NCBI GenBank assembly: GCA_001898995.1
Contig: MKVZ01000016.1
Coordinates: forward strand, 267,500-331,499
DNA: 64,000 nucleotides
Origin: Rhizobiales bacterium 63-22
Lineage (GTDB): Bacteria > Pseudomonadota > Alphaproteobacteria > Rhizobiales > Rhizobiaceae
Direction: 5' to 3'
Made by a program: the position numbers and the translations under genes. The notes below the pieces were generated by a model. The model was not told the DNA's origin and ran no database searches. It saw nothing but the letters and a program-made list of their open reading frames with translations. Shown here in pieces: positions 1 to 9,746 of this stretch; within the stretch, counting starts at the first letter, position 1; every line of letters begins with the position of its first letter.

Positions 1-921
1 ATCGTCGTCGAGATCATGGCCGTCGAAACCGGCAACGGCTTCAAGAGTGCCATTCCGCTGATCGGTCCGTTCGCTTCCGGCGCCCCGGCGATCTTCATCG
101 ATCAGGTGGCGAAGCTGGGTCAGCCCTGCGGTCTGGTCAGCGCGGTCGGCAGGGACGATTTCGGCGCGCTCAACGTCGAGCGCCTGCAAGGGGATGGCGT
201 GGACGTCTCGGCCATCGCCCTGCATCCGACGGCAGCGACCGGCAGCGCCTTCGTGCGCTACCGCCCGGACGGCAACCGCGATTTCATCTTCAACATCCGC
301 CACAGCGCCTGCTCGGCCATCGGCCTCACGCCGGAAGCGGAGAAACTGATCGAAAGCGCCGACCACCTGCACATCATGGGTTCGGCGCTGTTCTCCGACG
401 GCATCGTCGCCGCCATCCACGAGGCCACAGTGCGCATCAAGGCCAAGGGCGGCACCGTTTCCTTCGATCCCAATATCCGCAAGGAAATGCTCGACCTGCC
501 CGGCATGCGCGAGGCACTTTTCCATGCGCTGGAAAACACCGACCTCTTCATGCCGAGCGGACCGGAAATCTTCCTTTTCGCCAAGGCAACCGACGAAAAG
601 GCGGCCGTCGCCGAACTGCTCGACTGCGGCATCAAGGCCATCGTCGTCAAGCGCGGCGCGAAAGGCGCGAGCTATTTCGACCGATCCGGCGAAACATCGG
701 CCCCGGCCTTCAAGGTCGAGGAAGTGGACCCGACCGGCGCGGGCGACAGTTTCGGCGCGGCCTTCGTCACCTGCTGGCTGCGCGGCATGAGCCCCGAAAA
801 GGCGCTGACCGTCGCCAACGCCACCGGCGCGCGCGCGGTGGGCGTGAAAGGCCCGATGGAGGGCACCTCCACCATGGCCGAGATCGAAGCATTCCTTTCA
901 AAGCATGGAGTTACGGCCTGA
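1..921 (+). CDS. tagK: PfkB-family sugar kinase, probable tagatose kinase (5' end cut by window)
   Basis: The reading frame is open from base 1, and the first visible ATG (16) lies inside the conserved first strand (IVVEIMAVETGNGF), so the true start is just outside the window. 306 residues are visible. The protein is a ribokinase/PfkB kinase: GPFASGAPAIFIDQ near the N-terminus forms the sugar site, and the C-terminal signature DPTGAGDSFGAAF holds the catalytic Asp of the GAGD anion hole. Its stop overlaps the next start (TGATG), so it is translationally coupled to a GatZ/KbaZ-like gene. That pairing matches the tagatose kinase / tagatose-6-phosphate epimerase pair of galactitol catabolism known in Agrobacterium. 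Family is certain; the tagatose substrate is inferred from the neighbour. Confidence 0.85.
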   Translation: MVVEIMAVETGNGFKSAIPLIGPFASGAPAIFIDQVAKLGQPCGLVSAVGRDDFGALNVERLQGDGVDVSAIALHPTAATGSAFVRYRPDGNRDFIFNIRHSACSAIGLTPEAEKLIESADHLHIMGSALFSDGIVAAIHEATVRIKAKGGTVSFDPNIRKEMLDLPGMREALFHALENTDLFMPSGPEIFLFAKATDEKAAVAELLDCGIKAIVVKRGAKGASYFDRSGETSAPAFKVEEVDPTGAGDSFGAAFVTCWLRGMSPEKALTVANATGARAVGVKGPMEGTSTMAEIEAFLSKHGVTA

Positions 922-2216
922 TGCGCAAGTCGAGCACCACCGCGAGCCTCGCCACCCTTCCCGCACGCTTCGCCGCCGGCGAGCGCGGCGGCATCACCTC
1001 CATCTGCTCGGCGCATCCGCTGGTGATCGAAGCGGCCCTTCTGGAAGGCATCGCCACCGGTTCGGACGTGCTGATCGAGGCGACCTGCAATCAGGTCAAT
1101 CAGGACGGGGGCTATACCGGCATGACGCCGGCGGATTTCCGCCGCTTCGTGGAGGACATCGCCGCCCGCGTCGGCTTCGACACGAAGCGCCTCATTCTCG
1201 GCGGCGATCATCTCGGCCCCAACCCGTGGAAGCACCTGCCGGCCGAACAGGCCATGCAGAAGGCCGAAGCCATGATGGACGCCTTCGTCAGCGCCGGTTT
1301 CACCAAGATCCATCTCGACACGTCGATGGGCTGCGCCGGCGAGCCGGTGGCCCTGCCCGATGCCGTGACCGCCGAACGCGCGGCGCGGCTGGCCGGTATA
1401 TCCGAACAGGCGGCGCGCGCAGCCGGTTCCGTGTCGCCGGTCTATATCATCGGCACCGAGGTGCCGATTCCCGGCGGCGCGATGGAGGAGATCGAGGAAC
1501 TGGAACTCACAAAGCCGGAAGCCGCGCTCGAAACCATCGAAGTGCATCGCAGGGCTTTCGCGGCGCGCGGTCTGGAGGATGCCTTTTCCCGCGCCATCGG
1601 CGTGGTGGTGCAGCCGGGCGTGGAATTCGGCAACGAGAATGTCGTCGTCTATCAGCCTTCCAAAGCCGTGGCGCTGAGCGGCGTGCTGAAAAAGACGCCG
1701 CAATTCGTGTTCGAGGCCCATTCGACCGATTATCAGCCGGTGGAAGCGCTGTCCGCGCTCGTGCGCGACGGCTTCGCCATCCTGAAAGTCGGCCCCGGCC
1801 TCACCTTCGCGCTGCGCGAGGCGCTTTACGGCCTCGACCAGATCGCCGCGTTCCTCGACAGATTGCCGGAGGAAGAAACGCTGCGGGCGAAGATGGAGAG
1901 CCTTCTTCTGGCCGAGCCGAAGAACTGGGAGAAATATTACCATGGCGATGCGGAGGAACTGCGCCTGCAACGCCATTTCTCCTATAGCGACCGGATCCGC
2001 TATTACTGGCCGCACCCGCAGGCCGTCGCGGCGGTCGATGCACTGCTGAAGCGCCTCGAAGGCCGCAAGATTCCCGAAACGCTGATCAGCCAGTATCTGG
2101 GCACGCTCTATCCGGCCGTCGCCGCCGGCGCGGTGGAAGCGACCCCGCACGCGCTGATGGTGGAAGCCGTGCGCAACGTGGTGCGGACCTACGGCAGGGC
2201 CGTCGGTACGCACTGA
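921..2216 (+). CDS. gatZ: GatZ/KbaZ-like protein, probable D-tagatose-6-phosphate 4-epimerase
   Basis: 431 residues, full length for the GatZ/KbaZ family, starting at the ATG within the TGATG overlap with tagK. Conserved stretches include GGDHLGPNPWK, DTSMGCAG, GTEVPIPGG, and FEAHSTDYQ followed by ILKVGPGLTFALREALYG. In enterobacteria this protein is the non-catalytic chaperone subunit of tagatose-1,6-bisphosphate aldolase. In Agrobacterium-type galactitol pathways without GatY, the homologue is described as converting D-tagatose-6-phosphate to D-fructose-6-phosphate. No GatY/KbaY gene follows here, which favours the epimerase role, although an aldolase partner could lie left of the window. 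Confidence 0.88.
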   Translation: MRKSSTTASLATLPARFAAGERGGITSICSAHPLVIEAALLEGIATGSDVLIEATCNQVNQDGGYTGMTPADFRRFVEDIAARVGFDTKRLILGGDHLGPNPWKHLPAEQAMQKAEAMMDAFVSAGFTKIHLDTSMGCAGEPVALPDAVTAERAARLAGISEQAARAAGSVSPVYIIGTEVPIPGGAMEEIEELELTKPEAALETIEVHRRAFAARGLEDAFSRAIGVVVQPGVEFGNENVVVYQPSKAVALSGVLKKTPQFVFEAHSTDYQPVEALSALVRDGFAILKVGPGLTFALREALYGLDQIAAFLDRLPEEETLRAKMESLLLAEPKNWEKYYHGDAEELRLQRHFSYSDRIRYYWPHPQAVAAVDALLKRLEGRKIPETLISQYLGTLYPAVAAGAVEATPHALMVEAVRNVVRTYGRAVGTH

Positions 2217-2263
2217 CGCATGTCTCCAAAAAGTGGGTACCGGTTTTGGGATAAAGACATGCG
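2217..2263. repeat. Short palindromic intergenic repeat
   Basis: 47-bp element between convergent genes, with perfect 9-bp inverted ends (CGCATGTCT / AGACATGCG) around a core containing AAGTGGGTACCGGTTTT. The same core type recurs at 46234-46282. Elements of this kind are scattered through Brucella, Rhizobium and relatives. Its position just after gatZ would let it act as a bidirectional transcript end, but it lacks a U-tract. Confidence 0.7.
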
Positions 2264-2278
2264 TAAAATGAGCGGGCT

Positions 2279-2965
2279 TTATCCGCCGTATAAGGCTTTG
2301 CGCGCGACCGGATAGACCCGGCCCTGCCCCAGCATATAGGCGCGCAGCGTCTCGTCCGTGAACAGGCCGCGAAAGGCGCGATCGAGAATGTTGAGCGCGC
2401 CGGTATAAGCCCCGAAGGCAGGCATAACGAGCCGCGCGCCGTCGCTGACGAAACACGGGCGGCGCACCGAGCGCCCGCGCCGCACGATGCGCGCCGCCGG
2501 ATGCAGATGGCCGGCGATCTCGCCCTGCCCGAACCGGCGCGACGGCTCGTGCCGGAAGGTGAGCGGCCCGACCGCCAGTTCCTCCACGCAATCGCCGGGG
2601 AGATCGGCGGGCCGTTCGGGATCGTGATTGCCGGTGATCCAGAACCAGTCGCGGTGCTCCATCAGCGCTTTCAGCCGGATGGCATAGAGCGACGGCAGGC
2701 GCTCGCTGGCGCGCGCATCGTGAAAACTGTCGCCGAGACTGATCACCGTCTTCGGATGATAGCGGGCGACCGCCGCCGCCAGCATGTCGAGCGTCGCCGC
2801 CGTGTCATAGGGCGGGATCAACTGCCCGCGCCGTGCGAAAGACGAGCCCTTTTCCAGATGCAGGTCGGAGACGACCAGCATGTGCAGATCGGGCAGGTAA
2901 AGCGCGCCGGACGGATCGCAGACGGCGGCAACGCCGAGAATGTCGAGCGTGGCGAAACCCGTCAT
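2279..2965 (-). CDS. pdeM: Ligase-associated DNA damage response endonuclease PdeM
   Basis: 228 residues. A calcineurin-like metallophosphoesterase with the ordered metal motifs VSDLHLEKG (about residue 33), SLGDSFHD (about 77), WITGNHD (about 110) and AGHLHPA (about 150). PdeM proteins are encoded with an Lhr-type helicase, an ATP-dependent ligase and an MBL exonuclease. The start codon overlaps the helicase stop (ATGA, 2962-2965), so the two are translationally coupled. The exact substrate of the family is not settled. Confidence 0.9.
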   Translation of the reverse strand: MTGFATLDILGVAAVCDPSGALYLPDLHMLVVSDLHLEKGSSFARRGQLIPPYDTAATLDMLAAAVARYHPKTVISLGDSFHDARASERLPSLYAIRLKALMEHRDWFWITGNHDPERPADLPGDCVEELAVGPLTFRHEPSRRFGQGEIAGHLHPAARIVRRGRSVRRPCFVSDGARLVMPAFGAYTGALNILDRAFRGLFTDETLRAYMLGQGRVYPVARKALYGG

Positions 2966-5514
2966 TCCATCGCCTCGCGGATCAGATCGTCGGCAGCTTC
3001 TGCGAGCAGCATTTCATCGCCCCCGCCCGCCACGCGCTCGCGGCCGATCTCCAGCATCACCGGCAACGCCAGCGGCGAAATATGGTCGAGCGGCTTGTGC
3101 ACTATATGTCCTTTCACACGCGCCAGCATTTCGCCGAGACGCTTGATGTCGAGAAGCCCGGTCGCCGCATCGGCCCGTGTCGCCTGCAACAATATGTGGT
3201 CCGGCTCGTGGCTGCGCAGCACGTCATAGATCAGATCGGTAGAGACCGTCACCTGCCGCCCGGTCTTTTCCTGCCCCGGATGGCGGCGCTCGATCAGCCC
3301 GGAAATGACGGCGCAATTGCGGAAGGTGCGTTTCAACAGATAGCTTTCATCCAGCCATGCTTCGAGATCGTCGCCCAGCATGTCCTCGTCGAACAGGCGC
3401 GTGAGACTGAGCGAGCCGGAGCGGATCATGCCCGCCATATCCCTCAGACCCCACAGGCCGAGCGAATAATCGGTGGCGACGAAGCCCAGCGGATGCGCGC
3501 CCATGCGCTCCAGACGGCGGGTGAGCAGCATGCCGAGCGTCTGGTGCGCGAGCCTGCCCTCGAACGGATAGGCGACCATGTAGAAGCGGCCGCCGCGCGG
3601 AAAGGTTTCAATCAGCAGTTCATCGGTGCGCGGCAGAACCGATTTATATTCCTGCACTTCCAGCCATTCCCTCACCTGTTCCGGCAGCAGGCTCCAGCGC
3701 GTCGGATCGGCCAGCATGGCGCGCACCTGCGCGGCCAGATAGGTGGAGAGCGGAAATTTTCCGCCCGCATAGACGGGGATTTTCGCATCTTGTCCCGCGG
3801 CATTGGAGGCGATGCACTCGTTCTCGCGGATGCCCTCGAAACGCAGCACCTTGCCGGCGAAGAGAAACGTGTCGCCCGCCGTCAGCGTTTCCAGAAAATA
3901 CTCCTCGATGCGGCCAAGCGCCCGCCCGCCGCGCGCATTGCCGCCCTTGCCGCCGCGCGTCAGGCGCACGTTCAGTTCCGGCGCCTCGACGATGGTGCCG
4001 ATGTTGAGCCGGTATTGCTGAGCGATACGCGGATTGGAAACCCGCCATGTGCCGTCCGCCGTCTTGCGGATTTTCGCGAACCGCTCATAGGTCTTGAGCG
4101 CATAGCCGCCCGTCGCCACGAAATCGAGAATGCGATCGAAGGTTTCGCGGGAAAGCCCCGCGTAAGGGGCGGCACTTCGTATTTCCGCGTAAAGCCGGTC
4201 GGCATGGAACGGCTCGGCGCAGGCCATGCCGAGCACATGCTGCGCCAGCACGTCGAGCGCGCCGTCGATCAGCGGCGGCGTGTCCTGCGCGCCCAGATAA
4301 TTGGCGTCGAGTGCGGCGCGGCATTCCATCACCTCGAAACGGTTGGCCGGCACGAGGATGGCGCGGCTCGGCTCGTCCATGCGGTGATTGGCGCGGCCGA
4401 TGCGCTGTGCCAGACGGCTCGCGCCCTTCGGCGCGCCGACATGGATCACCAGATCGACGTCGCCCCAGTCGATGCCGAGATCGAGCGTGGAGGTCGCCAC
4501 CACGGCGCGCAGCGTGTTGGCGGCCATGGCGTGCTCGACCTTGCGGCGCTGGCCGGCATCGAGTGAGCCGTGATGCAGCGCGATGGGCAGCGTATCCTCG
4601 TTGACGCGCCAAAGCTCCTGAAACAGCATTTCCGCCTGACTGCGCGTGTTTACGAACAGAAGCGTGGTGCGGTGCCGGCGGATCGCCTCGTAGATATCGG
4701 GAATGGCATAGCGCGAGGAATGGCCGGCCCACGGCACGCGCGCTACCGAATCCAGAATGGAGATTTCCGGCTTCGCGCCGCCCTCCACCGTCACCAGACC
4801 GGCCTTCGGCGCGCTTTCGTCCTGCTCGACCAGCCAGCGGCGCAATTCGTCCGGCTCGGCCACGGTGGCGGAAAGGCCGATGGTCTGGAGGCCCGGTTGC
4901 AGGCGGCGCAGACGCGCCAGCCCCAGCGCCAGCAGGTGCCCGCGCTTGGAAATGACCAGCGAATGCAACTCGTCCAGCACCACATAGCGCAGACCGCTGA
5001 AGAACTGCTCCGCCCCCTTCGAGGCGATCAGAAGCGCAAGCTGTTCCGGCGTGGTGAGCAATATGTCGGGGGGCGCGAGCTTCTGGCGCTGGCGCTTGTG
5101 GGCGGGCGTGTCGCCGGTGCGGGTTTCGATGCTGATATCCAGCCCCATTTCCTCGACCGGCACGGTGAGGTTGCGGTGGATATCGACCGCCAGCGCCTTC
5201 AATGGCGAGATGTAGAGCGTGTGGACGCCGCGCCGGGCCGTGCCCGGCTTGACGCGCCCACGCCCCTCCAGATCGACCAGCGCTGGCAAGAAACCGGCCA
5301 GCGTCTTGCCGGCGCCTGTGGGCGCGATGAGCAGCGTCGACTGCCCCTGTTCGGCCCGCGCCAGCAATTCGAGCTGATGCGCGCGCGGCGACCAGCCCTT
5401 GGCCCGGAACCATTCGAGAAAACGGTCCGGCAGGGGAAAGGCGGCCGATGCGGCGGCGGGTTTCAGGTTCAGCGTCACGACCGCCAATCTAGTGGCGCGA
5501 GAAGCGCCCGCCAA
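2962..5514 (-). CDS. Ligase-associated DNA damage response DEXH-box helicase (Lhr-C type)
   Basis: 850 residues. An SF2 helicase of the large-helicase-related (Lhr) C-terminal type with Walker A APTGAGKT, DEXH box VLDELHSL, motif III IGLSATVAEPDELRRWL, and motifs V/VI STLDLGIDWGDVDLVIH and QRIGRANHR, followed by the long Lhr C-terminal region. It acts in DNA repair with the ligase, the exonuclease and PdeM. The first residues (MAGASRATRLAV) are not typical; a GTG at 5478 (VTLNLKP...) is an alternative start. The exonuclease gene starts divergently 75 bp away. Confidence 0.9.
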   Translation of the reverse strand: MAGASRATRLAVVTLNLKPAAASAAFPLPDRFLEWFRAKGWSPRAHQLELLARAEQGQSTLLIAPTGAGKTLAGFLPALVDLEGRGRVKPGTARRGVHTLYISPLKALAVDIHRNLTVPVEEMGLDISIETRTGDTPAHKRQRQKLAPPDILLTTPEQLALLIASKGAEQFFSGLRYVVLDELHSLVISKRGHLLALGLARLRRLQPGLQTIGLSATVAEPDELRRWLVEQDESAPKAGLVTVEGGAKPEISILDSVARVPWAGHSSRYAIPDIYEAIRRHRTTLLFVNTRSQAEMLFQELWRVNEDTLPIALHHGSLDAGQRRKVEHAMAANTLRAVVATSTLDLGIDWGDVDLVIHVGAPKGASRLAQRIGRANHRMDEPSRAILVPANRFEVMECRAALDANYLGAQDTPPLIDGALDVLAQHVLGMACAEPFHADRLYAEIRSAAPYAGLSRETFDRILDFVATGGYALKTYERFAKIRKTADGTWRVSNPRIAQQYRLNIGTIVEAPELNVRLTRGGKGGNARGGRALGRIEEYFLETLTAGDTFLFAGKVLRFEGIRENECIASNAAGQDAKIPVYAGGKFPLSTYLAAQVRAMLADPTRWSLLPEQVREWLEVQEYKSVLPRTDELLIETFPRGGRFYMVAYPFEGRLAHQTLGMLLTRRLERMGAHPLGFVATDYSLGLWGLRDMAGMIRSGSLSLTRLFDEDMLGDDLEAWLDESYLLKRTFRNCAVISGLIERRHPGQEKTGRQVTVSTDLIYDVLRSHEPDHILLQATRADAATGLLDIKRLGEMLARVKGHIVHKPLDHISPLALPVMLEIGRERVAGGGDEMLLAEAADDLIREAME

Positions 5515-5589
5515 GAGCTTTGTTCACTTTTGTTCTCGTTTTGCCAACTTGCTCTTTCCGGCGGCCGAGACGCGACCTATCTTGGCTTC

Positions 5590-6624
5590 ATGCGTTTCAA
5601 CGAGTTGCTTTGCCCCTCTCCCAAAGGACTTTATTGCCCGCCCGGCGATTTTTATATCGATCCGGTCCGCCCGGTGGAGCGCGCTCTGATCACGCACGGC
5701 CATTCCGACCATGCCCGCGCCGGTCATGCCCATGTGCTGGCGACGCCGGAAACGCTCGACATCATGCGGCTGCGCTATGGCGAGGGTTTTGCCGGATCGA
5801 CGCAGGCCATACGTCTCGGCGAGCGGCTGACGGTCAACGGCGTTGAGGTCGGCTTTCATGGCGCGGGCCATGTGCTCGGCTCCGCACAGATCGCGGTCGA
5901 GAAGGACGGCACGCGCATCGTCGCTTCCGGCGATTACAAGCGCGCCGCCGATCCCACCTGCGCGCCTTTCGAGCCGGTCAAATGCGACGTGTTCATCACC
6001 GAGGCGACCTTCGCGCTGCCGGTGTTCCGCCACCCGAAAGCGGCGCATGAGATCGCCCGCCTCCTGAAATCGCTCACCCAGTTTCCCGAACGCGCGCATC
6101 TGGTCGGGGCCTATTCGCTCGGCAAGGCGCAGCGCGTGATAAAGCTTATCCGCGAAGCGGGCTACGACGCGCCGATCTATATCCACGGGGCCTTGCAGAA
6201 GCTCTGCGATTATTACCAGTCGCGCGGGATCGATCTCGGACGGCTCGAACCCGCCACGCTCGAACGCGGCGAGGCAGCGCCGGATTTCGCCGGGCAGATC
6301 GTCGTCGGGCCGCCATCGGCCTTTTCCGACCGCTGGGCGCGGCGCTTTCCCGATCCGCTGCCCGCCTTCGCGTCGGGCTGGATGCGCATCCGCCAGCGCG
6401 CGCGGCAGCGCGGCGTGGAACTGCCGCTGATCATTTCCGACCATTGCGACTGGGACGAGCTGATCGCGACCATCGACGAGATCGCCCCGGCGGAAGTCTG
6501 GGTCACGCATGGCCGCGAGGAGGCGCTGGTGCGCTGGTGCGAATTGCGCGACCTTGCCGCACGCCCGCTGCATCTCGTCGGCTACGAGGACGAGGAAGAT
6601 TCCGGCTCGACCCTGCCGGATTGA
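5590..6624 (+). CDS. Ligase-associated DNA damage response exonuclease (metallo-beta-lactamase fold)
   Basis: 344 residues starting MRFNELLCPSPKGLYCPPGD. The frame is open for about 1 kb upstream, but that is the antisense of the helicase. MBL/beta-CASP family: HGHSDHARAGH is the metal-binding HxHxDH motif, HGAGHVLGSAQI supplies the next His, SGDYK the Asp, and ISDHCDWDEL plus VTHGREEALV the C-terminal motifs. In most genomes the ligase gene follows directly; here it lies 8 kb downstream (14632), with a membrane-protein/metal-ATPase operon in between. The start is chosen from the conserved N-terminus and from the divergent helicase beginning at 5514. Confidence 0.9.
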   Translation: MRFNELLCPSPKGLYCPPGDFYIDPVRPVERALITHGHSDHARAGHAHVLATPETLDIMRLRYGEGFAGSTQAIRLGERLTVNGVEVGFHGAGHVLGSAQIAVEKDGTRIVASGDYKRAADPTCAPFEPVKCDVFITEATFALPVFRHPKAAHEIARLLKSLTQFPERAHLVGAYSLGKAQRVIKLIREAGYDAPIYIHGALQKLCDYYQSRGIDLGRLEPATLERGEAAPDFAGQIVVGPPSAFSDRWARRFPDPLPAFASGWMRIRQRARQRGVELPLIISDHCDWDELIATIDEIAPAEVWVTHGREEALVRWCELRDLAARPLHLVGYEDEEDSGSTLPD

Positions 6625-6722
6625 AGTTCTGACGTTAAATTGAAGTCATGATTGCCATTTTCCGGCCCGAATAGTTCGTGTAGAACCGTCCCACGCGATC
6701 ATGCGCGAGACCGGCCCACGCA

Positions 6723-8738
6723 ATGGAACCCATGATAACCGACCATGACGGCGAGAATGCCGATCCGGGGCGCCTGCCGCGGTTTCAGCTTGCGCGGGCG
6801 CAAACCCGTTTTCTGCACAGGGCGACGCAGTTTCTGTTGCCTTTGGCCTTCTCCCTGCTGATCGCGGGCTGGCTTGTCGCCATTCTCGTACCGGACAGCA
6901 TCTGGATTCCGCTTTTCTACAACAATGCCGCCGGACTGTTCGTTCTGACCGCGGGGCTGCGCTCGGCGCTGGCCGTGGCCGGCTGGCGGCGCGATGCCAT
7001 CGCTCAGCCAACCGAAACGCCCGCCGCCCCGCCTGCGGCGGAAAACGGCGAAAAGCCGGAAGGCTTCGACATCGGCCAATGGTTCAGCGACAGGCTCGGT
7101 GCCGTCGCGCGGGTGGCCGTGCGAACGATCGGGGCCGAACCGCTGGAAATCGCCGGGCTGGCGCTGCTCGCGCTGCTCGCGGTCTATGCCGGCTGGAACC
7201 TCGCTCTGCCGGCGGACGATCCCGGAACCGCCGCATCTGCCGCTGGGGGGCTGGCCCTTGCCGCCGCCTTCGGCCTCCTTGTGCTGGAACGGCGCTTTGC
7301 CGGCGCCTCGACAGGCGAATGGCCGGAAGCGCAGCGGCTTGCCCATCTCGCGCGCGTCCCCGTGCTCATTCTGTCCGTCTCAGCGCTCTGCCTCTTCGCC
7401 AGCCGCACCGGCGGCGTCTGGCCGGTGCGGCTCATGGTGCTCGCAGGACTGCTGCCGGTGGCCATCGCGCTCGAACTCATCGTTTGCGGCCTTCTCGGCA
7501 TGTTCCGCCCAAGCGAACGGCGCGACGAGCCGCGCATGATCGCGGTCAGCCTGCTGGCGCAGCTGCTGCGCTGGCCGCCGCCGAAACTGGCCGCGATGCT
7601 TCAGGACGAACTTCATGCGCGCACCGGCATTGACCTGCGGCAGGTCTGGGCTTTCTCCTTCATGCGCCGCGCCCTGCTGCCGGTCGCCCTCTGCGTGGTG
7701 CTCGCCGGCTGGCTGCTGAGCGGCCTGCGCGAGATTCCGATGAACGGGCGCGGCATCTACGAGCGCTTCGGACAGGCGGAAGCCGTGCTCGGACCGGGGC
7801 TTCATGCCGGCCTGCCATGGCCGCTCAGTCGCATCGTGCCGGTGGAAAACGGCGTGGTGCACGAACTGGCCGCCGTCGCGCCGCTGACGGCTACCGGCAA
7901 CCGGACGCCCGCCCCGGCGGAAGGCCCCGCCCCCGCCAGCGCCAACCGGCTCTGGGACGTGACCCACCCGATGGACAAGTCCCAGATCATCGCCAGCGCC
8001 AGCAACGACAGCCAGAATTTCCAGCTTGTCGATCTCGACATACGCTTTTTCTACCGCATCGGCCTGACGGACCGGGACGCGCTCGACGCGACCTACAACA
8101 ATGCCGACCTGCCCGGCCTGATCCGCAGCGTCGCCGGACGGGTTCTGGTGCACACCTTCGCCTCGCGCACGCTCGACGGCGTTCTGAGCGCGGAGCGCAC
8201 CGCGCTGGCCCATGCCATCGAGGTGCCACTGCAAGCCGAACTCGACCGGCTGCACAGCGGCGCGCAAATCGTTTCCGTGGTGATCGAGGCCATCCATCCG
8301 CCCGCCGGCGCGGCCAACGCCTATCACGGGGTTCAGGCGGCGGAGATCGCCGCGCAGGCGCTGGTGGTGCGCGAGCGCGGCAACGCCGCCGAAAAGGCCA
8401 ATGCGGCCGAAACGGCGGCAGCCGTCGACCGCGACAACGCCGCCGCCAAGGCGCGCGAGACGCTGGCTGCGGCCGATGCGCTCTCCGCCCGCGCCGGGGC
8501 CGAGCGCAAGGCCTATGACGAGGCCGGTCCGGCCTTCCTTCAGGAGCGCTATTACGAGGAACTGCGCAAGGGCCTGCCGCAGGCCGATGTGCTGATCCTC
8601 GATCACCGGATCGGCGGCGGCGAGGCCCCGACCATAGACCTGCGCGATTTCACTCCGCCCGTCGATGCCGCCCTGCCCGCGCGAGGCGGCTCTGACGTTA
8701 CATCCCCCACCGGCGGCAGGAACGAGGCACAGCCGTGA
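6723..8738 (+). CDS. Multi-pass SPFH-domain protein, HflK-like
   Basis: 671 residues. The N-terminal half has about seven hydrophobic segments (for example LPLAFSLLIAGWLVAILV near 40 and ALLPVALCVVLAGWLLSGL near 320). An SPFH/band-7 domain follows, with the HflK signature GIYERFGQAEAVLGPGLHAGLPWPL (written here only as motif text from residue about 345), a membrane-facing strand, and an Ala/Glu-rich coiled coil near 540-600. It is much longer than ordinary HflK because of the extra membrane segments. The stop overlaps the next start (GTGA, 8735-8738). It is the first gene of a tight four-gene operon ending in a metal ATPase. It is probably a scaffold rather than an enzyme; its role as an FtsH modulator is unproven. 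Confidence 0.75.
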   Translation: MEPMITDHDGENADPGRLPRFQLARAQTRFLHRATQFLLPLAFSLLIAGWLVAILVPDSIWIPLFYNNAAGLFVLTAGLRSALAVAGWRRDAIAQPTETPAAPPAAENGEKPEGFDIGQWFSDRLGAVARVAVRTIGAEPLEIAGLALLALLAVYAGWNLALPADDPGTAASAAGGLALAAAFGLLVLERRFAGASTGEWPEAQRLAHLARVPVLILSVSALCLFASRTGGVWPVRLMVLAGLLPVAIALELIVCGLLGMFRPSERRDEPRMIAVSLLAQLLRWPPPKLAAMLQDELHARTGIDLRQVWAFSFMRRALLPVALCVVLAGWLLSGLREIPMNGRGIYERFGQAEAVLGPGLHAGLPWPLSRIVPVENGVVHELAAVAPLTATGNRTPAPAEGPAPASANRLWDVTHPMDKSQIIASASNDSQNFQLVDLDIRFFYRIGLTDRDALDATYNNADLPGLIRSVAGRVLVHTFASRTLDGVLSAERTALAHAIEVPLQAELDRLHSGAQIVSVVIEAIHPPAGAANAYHGVQAAEIAAQALVVRERGNAAEKANAAETAAAVDRDNAAAKARETLAAADALSARAGAERKAYDEAGPAFLQERYYEELRKGLPQADVLILDHRIGGGEAPTIDLRDFTPPVDAALPARGGSDVTSPTGGRNEAQP

Positions 8739-9745
8739 CCCATAACCACGACCATCACGACCACGGCGACCATCCGCATGATCACGCGCACGCCTCGCCG
8801 CTGTCCTGGCCCCGGCTGATCGTCGGAGCGGTTCTGGTGCTGGCGGCCATCGCCAGCGCCTGCCTGTTGCAGGTCCATTCCGGCGAGGCGACGGTCATCA
8901 CCCGCTTCGGCGACCCGGTGCGCGTCCTGCTGCGGCCCGGCCTCAACTGGCGGCTGCCCGTGCCCATCGAGACGGCCACGCCGGTTGACCTGCGGCTGCG
9001 CACCACCTCGAGCGGCCTTCAGGACGTCGGCACGCGCGACGGATTGCGTATCATCGTCAATGCCTATGTCGGCTGGCGGGTGCAGCCGGACGATCACGAT
9101 ATCAAGCTTTTCATGCGCGCGGTGCGCAACGACCCGGACGAGGCGGCGAGCCAGATCCGCTCCTTCGTCGGCTCGGCGCTGGAGACGGCGGCAAGCGGGT
9201 TCGACCTTTCCAGCCTCGTCAACACCGACCCGTCGAAGGTGCAGCTTGCCGCCTTCGAGGACAGGCTGCGCGCGCAGATCGCGCCGCAACTGCTCGACAC
9301 CTACGGCGTGACCGTGGCGCAGGTCGGCATCGAAAGCGTGACCCTGCCGGCGGTGACGCTCAACGCCACCATCGACCGCATGCGCGCCGAGCGCGAGACC
9401 ATCGCCGTCGAGCGCACCGCCGAAGGCAAGAAACAGGCCGCGGAAATCCGCTCGGCGGCGGAGCGCGACGCACGCATCCTGCAAGCCGACGCCTCGGTCA
9501 AGGCCGCGAATACGGAAGCGGCGGCCATCGCTCAGGCAGCCTCGATTTACGGCGCCGCCTATGCCGCCGCGCCGAAGCTTTATGAAATGCTGCGCTCGCT
9601 CGACACGCTCGGCAGCATCATCAACGCGAAAACGCGGCTGATCCTGCGCACCGACGCCGCCCCCTTCCGCGCACTGGTGGATGGGCCGCCTGCCCCTCAG
9701 CCAGTTCCGGCACAGCCGGCAAGCCCGGCCGGAGGCAAGCCCTGA
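8735..9745 (+). CDS. SPFH-domain protein, HflC-like, with His-rich N-terminus
   Basis: 336 residues from a GTG that overlaps the upstream stop. The first 21 residues are dominated by His and Asp (THNHDHHDHGDHPHDHAHA), a likely metal-binding tail on the cytoplasmic side. One membrane segment follows (about 28-46), then an SPFH/band-7 domain (ATVITRFGDPVRVLLRPGLNWRLP) and a coiled coil with SAAERDARILQADA as in HflC. Ordinary HflC lacks the His tail. The same kind of tail on the P-type ATPase two genes downstream suggests a shared metal-related job. Confidence 0.78.
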   Translation: MTHNHDHHDHGDHPHDHAHASPLSWPRLIVGAVLVLAAIASACLLQVHSGEATVITRFGDPVRVLLRPGLNWRLPVPIETATPVDLRLRTTSSGLQDVGTRDGLRIIVNAYVGWRVQPDDHDIKLFMRAVRNDPDEAASQIRSFVGSALETAASGFDLSSLVNTDPSKVQLAAFEDRLRAQIAPQLLDTYGVTVAQVGIESVTLPAVTLNATIDRMRAERETIAVERTAEGKKQAAEIRSAAERDARILQADASVKAANTEAAAIAQAASIYGAAYAAAPKLYEMLRSLDTLGSIINAKTRLILRTDAAPFRALVDGPPAPQPVPAQPASPAGGKP

Positions 9746-9746
9746 C

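Noticed and set aside
672..2591. 639-codon minus frame opposite gatZ
   Set aside because: It covers the antisense of tagK and gatZ, and its composition (Arg/Ala/His-rich) is that of a shadow frame.
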